Assembly: GCA_035294465.1 (NCBI GenBank)
Contig: DATGKW010000251.1
Span: forward strand, 1 to 35,843
Reading direction: 5' to 3'
Length of the DNA: 35,843 nt
Origin: Paraktedonobacter sp035294465
GTDB lineage: Bacteria > Chloroflexota > Ktedonobacteria > Ktedonobacterales > Ktedonobacteraceae
The position numbers and the translations under genes were made by a program. Positions within the stretch are counted from its first letter, which is position 1. The number at the start of each line of letters is the position of its first letter. The notes beneath the pieces are model-generated. The model worked only from the letters and a program-made list of their open reading frames with translations, ran no database searches and was not told where the DNA came from. Shown piece after piece: positions 16,954-24,176 of the stretch.

Positions 16954-19900
16954 CTAATCGTAGCTATAGGCTGGTTGAGCAAACGCGGCCTGTATGAGCA
17001 CCGGAGGATGCTTGGGCTGCACAAGGTAGCCGCGCCCTGGGGGAAGCGAGCTGGCCGCGACTCCGTAGAAGATCTTGCCCTCCATCGGGTCGCCGCTCAT
17101 GATGATCGCCGCAGTGCCCATTTCGCGCAAGCGTTGGAAGACCGTTTCATAGCTTGCACGCCCAATGCCGCCCACGCGATGAGCTACTATCAGGTGAAAT
17201 CCTATATCCTGGCCCGGTAGCAGATAGTCGGCCAGTTGCGCAACCGGACTACTACCGCCGCTCATGATTGACTCATAGTCATCGACGAAGAGGAAATAAT
17301 GGCGCCCCTCGAAGCGCTGGGGCCTGCGCAGCTCGTTGAGGGGAACGTCGGATGACTTTTGCATACGCTTGTCCAGGTCAACCTTGAGATTGCCAATACA
17401 GCTCGCCAGCGTCTGCGCATTATAGGCGTAGGTCAGCAAATGTTTGCTATCTGCCAGATCCAGCAGCCGCTTGCGAAAGTCAACAATCGCAAAGGAAATT
17501 TCTTTGGTAGAATAGCGTTGCTCGATTCCATGCATCCAGGCACGCAGGAGCGAGGTTTTTCCGCATTCGGTATCACCCAGGATGATGAAATGTGGACCGA
17601 TGGACGAGAGCAAATCGACATAGAGCGGGCTCAGGCGAAATTCTTCCAGGCCAAGCGGCACTCCTGCTGGCTGGTCTGGAGCAGGGGCCGGCAGATCTTC
17701 CCACTTGACCAGTTGAGGCAGCATATTGATCGGTGGAGCCGGCTCTCCTTTCCAGGCAGTCCGTGTGCGCTGGACAAGGGCATTCAAGGCTTCTTGCACT
17801 CCGGCATTGAGTCCCTCCTGCCCCACGTGGTCATCGACGATTGGCAGCGCCACCTGGAAATGCAGTTTGTCTCTATTCGCACCTCGCCCTGGCACTCCTA
17901 CGGGAATAGAGGACGCGACAGCTTTGCCCAGATCCGACTCCATGATATCATTGAGGCGCAGTTCCAGGCGCGTGCCAATATTATCGCGTATCTTTGCGCG
18001 AATCTCGGCCCAGCGGTTCGTTGCCAGAATCAGATGGACACCATAGGCAAGTCCGCTTGCTGCAATTTCGATCAGTTCCGGCTCAAGCTGATCAAACTCC
18101 TGGAAAAACTGCGCGAAATTATCGATGATCAGGAAAACATCTCCAAAGGGCACATCCTCCAGCTGGCCTTGCTGGCGCCGCTCGCGGAAGGTAGCCATGC
18201 TATCAATACCGCGTTCACGGAAGAGGAACTCGCGCTCCTCGATGATTTTGCGCATCTGGCGCACCACGCGACGAATCTTATCGCGGTCGGCCTTACCGCA
18301 CACGGCGCCCACGTGCGGTGCCTGCTCAAAGACGCGCAGTAAACCGCCACCCAGGTCAATGCAATAGAACTGAACACTGCGTGGCGAATGGGTGATCAGG
18401 AACGCAGTAATCAGCGTGCGCAGAAGCGTGCTTTTGCCCGATTGGGGCGCGCCAACCAGCGCCAGATGTCCACCAATACCAGAGAAATCGAGCCAGAGCG
18501 CTTCCTGCGCCTGTTGAAGCGGCATATCCACCAGGCCCGTAGGTACGCGGAGCTCACCAAAGGGCGGAGATACATCCCAGTGGCTGCCATCCAGGTCGGT
18601 GCGCCCATACTTTTGCAACACCTTGCCCAGCGGCAGCACACTCTCCAGCGGCGGCAACCAGACCTGGTGAACGATCTGCCCCTGCCCGGCCTGGCGCAGG
18701 CGCTCAATGATGACATCCATCTCTGTGCGCAGATCGCTTGGCTTGATCTCGCCGGTGCCCATGCGCTCATAGTGCAACAGTTTGCCATCGGAGGTAAAGA
18801 GTCGCACCTTGCTTGCAAGCGAGGTCTGCTCGCGAAACGGCACATAGGGAACCGAAATCAGAGCTGTTTTGAAAAATTCATATACATCGGTATCGACCTT
18901 GAAATAGCCAACGCCGGGCATAGATGGGAGATAATAGGCATCGGGTGTCCCCAGTACCGTCTTACTCTCCATAGCGCTATAGGTGCGCAGGCAGATCCGG
19001 TAGCGCAGATGGCTCTCCAGGCCCTTGATACGCCCTTCCTCCAGACGCTGGGTTGCAAAGAGCAGATACAACCCCAGGCTGCGCCCGACGCGGCCCATCG
19101 TCACAAAGAGGTCGAGAAAATCAGGGCGATTGGCGATGAGTTCTGCAAACTCGTCCACAATGATGACCAGGTGGGGCATCGGTTCCATTTCTGGATGTAA
19201 TCGCCGCATCTCCTCGTATTGCTTCAGGTTATCGAGATTACCTGCGTCATGCAAAATATTCTGCCGACGCTGCTGCTCGCCCAGCAACGAGGAATAGGCC
19301 CGATCAATCAGAGATTGATCGGTCTGCAGATTGGTGATGATACCCGCCACATGGGGCAAAGCCGCAAAGTCAGCAAACGAGGCGCCGCCTTTGAAGTCCA
19401 CCAGCACAAAGTTCAGCGTTTCTGGATCATGCTTGATGGCCAGGGCTGTCACCAGGGTACGCAGCAGTTCGCTCTTGCCTGAGCCAGTCGCGCCAACGAT
19501 CAGGCCGTGCGGCCCCATGCCCCCGGCAGCCGCCTCTTTCAAATCGAGGAAGATCAGGCGACCATCCGAGCGCACGCCAAGCGGGACGCGCAGCAGATCG
19601 GATCGGGATCGAAGCTGCCAGGTCGTAGAGGGGTCAACCAGATCCGCAGACGGCACTTCCAGCAGATCAAGCAGTCGCACATCAGCTGAAATATCTTGCT
19701 GCCCACTGGTCTCAGCCAGCATAATTGGCGCGATGCTGCGCGCGATGCGCTCGCACTGCTCAGGCTCGGCGGAATCGGGCAGCAATCCTTCGCGGCGATG
19801 ACCACCATACCTCAACTCTTGAAAATTCAGCCCGCCCGTTGGCACAATCGAGAGGCGCGCCTGAACCTGAGCCGGTTCCTGGCTGATATCATCAACCAGG

Positions 19901-21021
19901 CAGACCGTAGTAATGCCCATAACTGGACTCTCGCTGAGCAACATCTCCAGCTCCGGCAGCGGCTCCAGAGAACGAGTCGGCGAGAAACCATCTACAAAGA
20001 TCAACAGATGTGGTAGAGAGATCCTGCTGGCCAGCGCTCGCTCCGGTTCGAGATTGTTGCCCGCCTCCTCCAATAATCTGTGGCGTCGATCCAGTTCCGG
20101 CTTGATCTGCTGAGAGAGCAGCAGGCGAAAATCTTCAGCAGTAGTAGCAAGCATACAGCGCTGCTCAGGAGCGTAGCGTTGTTCTGCTTTGACCTGGCGT
20201 AGACGGCGCGCATGCGGAACCCATTTAAGCCAGGTCCAGTCTCGCGCTTGCTGGACAGGAAAATAGACCAGGCAACGCAGATCTTCTGGCGAGTGGTTCG
20301 CAACAGCCTGGGCAAGCAGGGCGCGGGCAAGAGCGCGCGTGCGCGTTCGCTCGCCCGTGATTGTGATCACGCTGAACAGGCGCAGGGGAATCGTCGCCGA
20401 AAGATCATGCAGATAACTGTACTCATTGATCAGCGCATCGGCCTGAGCACGCAAATCGGGAATATACTGGACCGAAAAGTCGCTCCTGCCCTGGTCAAGT
20501 TGCAGGCGACAGCAGAGCAGGCCAGGCCCGGAGCCAATCCTGACGGACAAAAAATCGTTGTCGGCCGGCCGGCGCTCCCATAAATATGCGCGTTGCTCCA
20601 CGCGCGCGACGAGTTCGTCATACGACGGATAGAGACGCGAATCGATCAGGCGCTGCTCCTTTGCGAGGAAGAACAGGCGCTTACGCAGGTGTGTGAGGTA
20701 TTCCAGATAGCTCGTTCTCAGCTGCTGGCGCTGCTTTTTGACCGTGTGCCGCTGGATCACTCCCATGATGATCCCTGAGCCAACGAAGCTGACAGCCATA
20801 ACGATACCCAGGATAATCATAATCGGGTTGAAGCCAAAGGCGAAAATAAATACGGCTGAGCCTAACATACCAACGGAAGGCAGGACATACTGAAGCCAGC
20901 CCATTGCCCCACTCTGAGCTGGTTGGAGAATCGGCGGTGCGCTCACAATAATGTCATCTGAAGGCAGCACAGGAGGATATACCCGCGCCGGTCGGTAAAA
21001 TGTCGTTCCTCGCATGGCCAT
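16954..21021 (-). CDS. eccC: T7SS motor ATPase, fused EccC type (FtsK/SpoIIIE family)
   Basis: Membrane-bound motor of type VII secretion. The 1355 residues have two adjacent transmembrane segments (about 43-63, 66-88), a DUF-like EccC stalk with NDFLSVRIGSGPG, and three ATPase domains. Walker A sites are GATGSGKSELL (about 509), GAPQSGKSTLL (about 856) and GDTECGKTSLL (about 1148). The first domain has a full Walker B (LVIIVDEFAEL, about 619) and is the likely active motor; the second has LIIDNF and the third LFVDDY, so catalytic Glu is lacking there, as known in EccC. There are no N-terminal FHA domains, so it is EccC-like rather than YukBA/EssC-like. It is last in the run WXG100, ubiquitin-like, EccC; the gap to the preceding gene is 43 bases. 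Confidence 0.94.
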   Translation of the reverse strand: MAMRGTTFYRPARVYPPVLPSDDIIVSAPPILQPAQSGAMGWLQYVLPSVGMLGSAVFIFAFGFNPIMIILGIVMAVSFVGSGIIMGVIQRHTVKKQRQQLRTSYLEYLTHLRKRLFFLAKEQRLIDSRLYPSYDELVARVEQRAYLWERRPADNDFLSVRIGSGPGLLCCRLQLDQGRSDFSVQYIPDLRAQADALINEYSYLHDLSATIPLRLFSVITITGERTRTRALARALLAQAVANHSPEDLRCLVYFPVQQARDWTWLKWVPHARRLRQVKAEQRYAPEQRCMLATTAEDFRLLLSQQIKPELDRRHRLLEEAGNNLEPERALASRISLPHLLIFVDGFSPTRSLEPLPELEMLLSESPVMGITTVCLVDDISQEPAQVQARLSIVPTGGLNFQELRYGGHRREGLLPDSAEPEQCERIARSIAPIMLAETSGQQDISADVRLLDLLEVPSADLVDPSTTWQLRSRSDLLRVPLGVRSDGRLIFLDLKEAAAGGMGPHGLIVGATGSGKSELLRTLVTALAIKHDPETLNFVLVDFKGGASFADFAALPHVAGIITNLQTDQSLIDRAYSSLLGEQQRRQNILHDAGNLDNLKQYEEMRRLHPEMEPMPHLVIIVDEFAELIANRPDFLDLFVTMGRVGRSLGLYLLFATQRLEEGRIKGLESHLRYRICLRTYSAMESKTVLGTPDAYYLPSMPGVGYFKVDTDVYEFFKTALISVPYVPFREQTSLASKVRLFTSDGKLLHYERMGTGEIKPSDLRTEMDVIIERLRQAGQGQIVHQVWLPPLESVLPLGKVLQKYGRTDLDGSHWDVSPPFGELRVPTGLVDMPLQQAQEALWLDFSGIGGHLALVGAPQSGKSTLLRTLITAFLITHSPRSVQFYCIDLGGGLLRVFEQAPHVGAVCGKADRDKIRRVVRQMRKIIEEREFLFRERGIDSMATFRERRQQGQLEDVPFGDVFLIIDNFAQFFQEFDQLEPELIEIAASGLAYGVHLILATNRWAEIRAKIRDNIGTRLELRLNDIMESDLGKAVASSIPVGVPGRGANRDKLHFQVALPIVDDHVGQEGLNAGVQEALNALVQRTRTAWKGEPAPPINMLPQLVKWEDLPAPAPDQPAGVPLGLEEFRLSPLYVDLLSSIGPHFIILGDTECGKTSLLRAWMHGIEQRYSTKEISFAIVDFRKRLLDLADSKHLLTYAYNAQTLASCIGNLKVDLDKRMQKSSDVPLNELRRPQRFEGRHYFLFVDDYESIMSGGSSPVAQLADYLLPGQDIGFHLIVAHRVGGIGRASYETVFQRLREMGTAAIIMSGDPMEGKIFYGVAASSLPPGRGYLVQPKHPPVLIQAAFAQPAYSYD

Positions 21022-21064
21022 CTTAAAGTCTACCTATCTCCTCGTCAGAAACAATGCTTTCCAG

Positions 21065-21427
21065 TTAGAACGTCCAGCTCCTCTCCCATGAGACGCCAAT
21101 CATGCCACTTTGTGGACTGGCGGCGATTGGCCGAGGTGCGCCTTTTTCTCTGGTCTCTCCGATCACCGTACCGGGCGCTTGCAAGAGCAGGATATCGCCA
21201 TCGAGCACACCTCCTTCCGCGAGTGTCTGCGTTGCTCCGAGTGGTTGATTGAGATTCGTTACATAAAGTGTCCAGGGAGATCTGCTCTGGTTCGCGCCAA
21301 ATTCCATGGGCTGGTTGCACATCTCCATTAACAAAGGAATAAGCTCGCCAACGGGCACGTCAGCCGGCAACTCGACATCGAGCCTGCGTTGTGTCCCCTG
21401 GATCGTGACCAGAAGAGTCTGCTGCAT
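21065..21427 (-). CDS. YukD/EsaB-like ubiquitin-fold T7SS protein
   Basis: A small cytoplasmic ubiquitin-like protein (120 residues) of T7SS loci. The beta-grasp pattern is visible in MQQTLLVTIQGTQRRLDVELPADVPVGELIPLLMEM and in GATQTLAEGGVLDGDILLLQ (the D-G-D-x-L-x-L ending is typical of YukD and of the EccD N-terminal domain). It is not fused to the multi-membrane-span part found in EccD, which makes it Firmicutes-like, whereas the neighbouring ATPase is EccC-like. The last 30 residues are a polar tail. A GGATC lies about 10 bases before the ATG. The ORF lies between WXG100 and EccC, downstream of a 34-bp palindrome. Confidence 0.85.
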   Translation of the reverse strand: MQQTLLVTIQGTQRRLDVELPADVPVGELIPLLMEMCNQPMEFGANQSRSPWTLYVTNLNQPLGATQTLAEGGVLDGDILLLQAPGTVIGETREKGAPRPIAASPQSGMIGVSWERSWTF

Positions 21428-21446
21428 ATAGAGGGATCCATCAACC

Positions 21447-21480
21447 TGTTATGATGGTGCGCATGCGCACCATCATAACA
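21447..21480 (-). terminator. 34-bp perfect palindrome inside the T7SS operon
   Basis: Positions 21447-21480 form an exact palindrome centred on CATG (17-nt half sites) between the WXG100 stop (21498) and the ubiquitin-like start (21427). It is a possible partial terminator or RNA 3'-end stabiliser that would make WXG100 mRNA more abundant than the downstream motor, or alternatively a protein-binding site. Confidence 0.65.
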
Positions 21481-21497
21481 AATCACCAGGCTCAGAG

Positions 21498-21806
21498 CTA
21501 GCCACCGAAGCCTTTAAACTGAGCCGCCAGCTGCGCATCCAGATCGGTCAAAGCGCTGGAACTGCCTTTGAGGCGAGAGGTGATTGCTTCGAGATCCGAG
21601 ACAATTTGTCGCGCATCTCTATCCCACTGGGCCATTGAAGCCTGATATGCCACAGGGGCTGAACCGAACCAGTCACTCATTAGCGCCTGGACTGCACTGG
21701 AAATCTGTGAAAGGGACGTTGTAAACTGCTCAGCCTGAGAGACAAACCTGCTGGCAGTCGCGTCCATTTCATGAGTTTTTCCACCGATCAGATCGGACAT
21801 TGACAT
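21498..21806 (-). CDS. WXG100-family (ESAT-6-like) T7SS substrate
   Basis: A 102-residue all-helical secreted protein of the ESAT-6/CFP-10 class. The sequence is a helix, the turn SDWFGSAP (Trp-Phe-Gly as W-x-G, about residues 45-47), then a second helix through MAQWDRDARQIVSDLEAITSRL. The typical C-terminal Y-x-x-x-D/E signal is not obvious; the end is LAAQFKGFGG. GGAGC lies seven bases before the ATG. A single WXG100 gene here suggests a homodimer or pairing with a product encoded elsewhere, such as the EspC-like protein at 28590-29210. Confidence 0.93.
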   Translation of the reverse strand: MSMSDLIGGKTHEMDATASRFVSQAEQFTTSLSQISSAVQALMSDWFGSAPVAYQASMAQWDRDARQIVSDLEAITSRLKGSSSALTDLDAQLAAQFKGFGG

Positions 21807-21825
21807 ATGTGTTGCTCCTTTCTTA

Positions 21826-21845
21826 TGGCACTGGTGTCAGTGCCA
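21826..21845 (-). promoter_or_regulatory. Stem-loop next to the WXG100 ribosome site
   Basis: TGGCACTG and its complement CAGTGCCA with a 4-nt loop lie just 5' of the AGGAGC ribosome-binding site. Such a leader hairpin could stabilise the 5' end of the abundant WXG100 mRNA; no regulator is evident. Confidence 0.4.
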
Positions 21846-21957
21846 CAAACAATAAAGAATAGGTGTTGACAGTGAGTAATCATCAGATGTCGGCCTTCTT
21901 TTCTTTTGACAGAATAGACTCCTTTCTCTTGATTCAACGTTGAAGCCAGCGTTTTTC

Positions 21958-22938
21958 CTACGAACAATCTGACAGTAAAGCTGTAGCCCAGTCCCTTAAT
22001 GGGGGACAATCCAACAGGGTACGCGAGAACCACGCCTGATCGAAAAGCGCGAGGAGCTTTGGATTGAGCGTATATAAGGTGTCGCGCACGGCCTGCCAGC
22101 AGGGAGTACCGGATATCTGTAACTCTTCTGGCCGGAAAAGCGTCTCAGACCTGTCGGCCACGCGCGCGCGCACGAGCGGATTCCACCAGGTCAGCATTTC
22201 GGTCAGGAGCACTGCCCCCGCGAAACGATCCCCTTCAGGACACCATTGTCCCGACGGACCCAGACGTGCGTGCTGATAGCCAGGCGAGCCCTGGCTCAAC
22301 CTGGGTGGCGGGGGCATACCCGGAATATACATATCCTCGATATCAAGGAGCTGAACCTGCTTCCTATCCAACGATGGCACAAGATTACTCCCGGCAACAT
22401 CAGCGTGAGCCAGTCCCTGGGCTTCAAGGCTCCATAAAGCGCCGGCCGTTGCCCTGGCCAGATCACACGCCTGCTCACGCGTATAGGTCGCGCTGACCTG
22501 CGGATTGAGCAATATCCCCGCCCAGGTTGGGGTGTCGATCCAGGGCATCAGAATCGCAAATTCCATCTCAGGATACATCTCGACAAGTTCAGGGTAGAGA
22601 TTTTTCGTGATGCAAAGTCGCTGTTCGGGTCGCAGTGCCGTTAGATGCGTGTAGCGCGCAAGCAAAGCTGTAACCTGGGCCACATGCTCATTGCGGGAAT
22701 CACGCTTAAACACTTTGAGGGCGCAAAGCTGTTGGGTAATCACATTGCGAACTTTGTAAATGAAGGATGTGCCCCCTTCCAGCACAAAGACGGTCTGTCT
22801 GTCCTCAGGAAACAAAGGATGAGGCAGAAACTCAAAACGCGTCCCCATCAATTGTAGTTGCATACCGCAGAAAGGCTGAAAGACAGTAGCACGCACGTTT
22901 TCAGATTCCCCTCGAATGTTCTTTATCTTCAGTATCAT
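21958..22938 (-). CDS. Protein-kinase-like protein with an atypical DFG site
   Basis: A 326-residue soluble protein with eukaryotic-type kinase features: glycine-rich loop FVLEGGTSFIYKV (about 51-63), Lys75 in ALKVF, catalytic-loop equivalent LAHADVAGSNL (His178, Asp180, Asn185), metal-site equivalent LLDIED (Asp199, DIE replacing DFG), and a GSPGYQHA stretch at the APE/T-loop. The essential Lys, Asp, Asn and Asp are kept, so it could be active although the glycine of DFG is lost. It has no transmembrane segment. It starts four bases after the VWA gene stop, indicating coupling, and precedes the WXG100 gene by 151 bases. An internal start at Met31 would remove a less conserved lead. Its role is probably phosphorylation control of the T7SS (inference). 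Confidence 0.8.
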   Translation of the reverse strand: MILKIKNIRGESENVRATVFQPFCGMQLQLMGTRFEFLPHPLFPEDRQTVFVLEGGTSFIYKVRNVITQQLCALKVFKRDSRNEHVAQVTALLARYTHLTALRPEQRLCITKNLYPELVEMYPEMEFAILMPWIDTPTWAGILLNPQVSATYTREQACDLARATAGALWSLEAQGLAHADVAGSNLVPSLDRKQVQLLDIEDMYIPGMPPPPRLSQGSPGYQHARLGPSGQWCPEGDRFAGAVLLTEMLTWWNPLVRARVADRSETLFRPEELQISGTPCWQAVRDTLYTLNPKLLALFDQAWFSRTLLDCPPLRDWATALLSDCS

Positions 22939-22942
22939 CGCA

Positions 22943-23704
22943 TTACTTCAATTGCGTCGCCGTCGAGGCAGCGAAGGCCAGGCGAATAAGCTCAGTATGC
23001 TCGCCCGGAAAAAAGAGCGCGGCCCCAGGTTGCAAATTATATCCATAATTATTCATATTTTGGCGATATGTCTCCGGCAGCGGCGAAGAAAGCTGGAAAA
23101 GCAACCGGCTGTATTCGTTAGCCAACTGGCTGGGCCGGCTGACCCCCGGCCATTGACGCCAGTCCCGCACCGGACTACGCAGCATCTTATCTGCGACGTA
23201 GACGTTTTCTATCAACACATTCCCATCGGGCACCCCCATGCGCTGGATGCGCTGGACGACAGGCGTCGGATCGCTCGCGGTAATCAGCGCGTCGGTCAGG
23301 TGACAGACCAGCGGGGCCGGGCCATGCTGAAATTCCCCTATATGCTGTTTAAGAAGGTTCTCGACAGCCGAAAAGCCCAGCGCTGTATCCGTCTCGCCGC
23401 CAGCATGAATGATCGGCTGACCACGCTTCACCAGATCGGGCAGATCGCACACGCCATCCAGGACATCCACCACTACGGTACTATATGCCAGAATGGCGAC
23501 TCGATATCGCCTCTGCACAATGCCATCGCGCATAGAGCGTCGGATCATATCCTTGATCGCCCCTTTCAGCGCATTGTTGACGATATCTATTTTTGTTGTC
23601 CCATTACAGGGATCGTTCATCGAGTAACTTGCATCAATCAGATAAATAATGAATGCAGGGTTAAGAGAAGTTGCAGGTTGAGTATACAACAACTGATCTT
23701 TCAC
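22943..23704 (-). CDS. VWA-domain protein (TerY/YegL-like)
   Basis: A von Willebrand factor A protein (253 residues) with a complete MIDAS: LIDASYSMND (Asp24, Ser26, Ser28), GGETDTALG (Thr) and CHLTDALI (Asp). There is no signal peptide or membrane segment, so it is cytosolic, as are TerY-type proteins. It starts with GTG at 23704, preceded by GGAG at about ten bases. In TerY-P systems a VWA protein, PP2C phosphatase and kinase work as a set (known); here the kinase-like gene follows by four bases and a membrane PP2C lies in the same window. Confidence 0.9.
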   Translation of the reverse strand: MKDQLLYTQPATSLNPAFIIYLIDASYSMNDPCNGTTKIDIVNNALKGAIKDMIRRSMRDGIVQRRYRVAILAYSTVVVDVLDGVCDLPDLVKRGQPIIHAGGETDTALGFSAVENLLKQHIGEFQHGPAPLVCHLTDALITASDPTPVVQRIQRMGVPDGNVLIENVYVADKMLRSPVRDWRQWPGVSRPSQLANEYSRLLFQLSSPLPETYRQNMNNYGYNLQPGAALFFPGEHTELIRLAFAASTATQLK

Positions 23705-23797
23705 GCTTAACCATCTCCAGTAACCAATGAATGCGCCTTAGAGAATAGCGCCCACAGATTTTAATAGGCAAGCAATACTTTTCTATTCACTTGCACA

Positions 23798-23826
23798 AGT
23801 ATAACATATCATGGTATGCTTTTGAA
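23798..23826 (-). promoter_or_regulatory. Promoter of the VWA/kinase/T7SS operon
   Basis: Minus strand: TTCAAA (23821-23826), 17-base spacer, TATACT (23798-23803). A 25-bp imperfect palindrome AAGCATACC...TTATACTT overlaps the -10 region and could be an operator. The predicted leader is about 85 nt. Confidence 0.5.
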
Positions 23827-23970
23827 TGCCTCATAGCTATCGTTTCTTTGATTGTATCTCTTTCTAACGAATGAGGCAAAGGGACCTCTTCTCAAGCGGA
23901 GGGCAGAGTATATCTGAGCTTCAACGCTTTCGTCTCCTTCTGCTGGCTACTCGCGGCTCTGCCGTGCCGA

Positions 23971-24031
23971 TGATGGATGAAGTTGTGCGGAATATGCGAG
24001 TCTCGCATATTCCGCACAACTTCATCCATCA
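23971..24031. repeat. 61-nt perfect inverted repeat in a divergent gap
   Basis: Two 30-nt arms (23971-24000 and 24002-24031) are exactly complementary around one T. Unlike the other long palindromes, it is not at the 3' end of a called gene. Confidence 0.75.
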
Positions 24032-24176
24032 AGCGAGCGTCGCAGATGCGGAGCATGCAAGCCAGAACGGAGATCAGACGCACACTGAGGCCGGTAATGA
24101 GATGAAACTGTTATGCCAGAACGTTCTATAACTAACAGGGCAAAGGTACTCTTTTCCTAGATGGAGGCAAAGACCA

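Larger units (their letters stand above)
23705..24176. other. Divergent region between T7SS signalling genes and the TIR-like gene
   Basis: No gene is supported. It holds a promoter for the VWA gene and a 61-nt perfect inverted repeat, listed separately. Two small ORFs in this stretch (86 and 63 residues) mostly translate the two arms of the inverted repeat and are not called. Confidence 0.55.

Noticed and set aside
23871..24131. 86-residue ORF and an opposite 63-residue ORF
   Set aside because: Both translate the two arms of the 61-nt palindrome, giving a mirrored peptide; there is no ribosome site or known protein.
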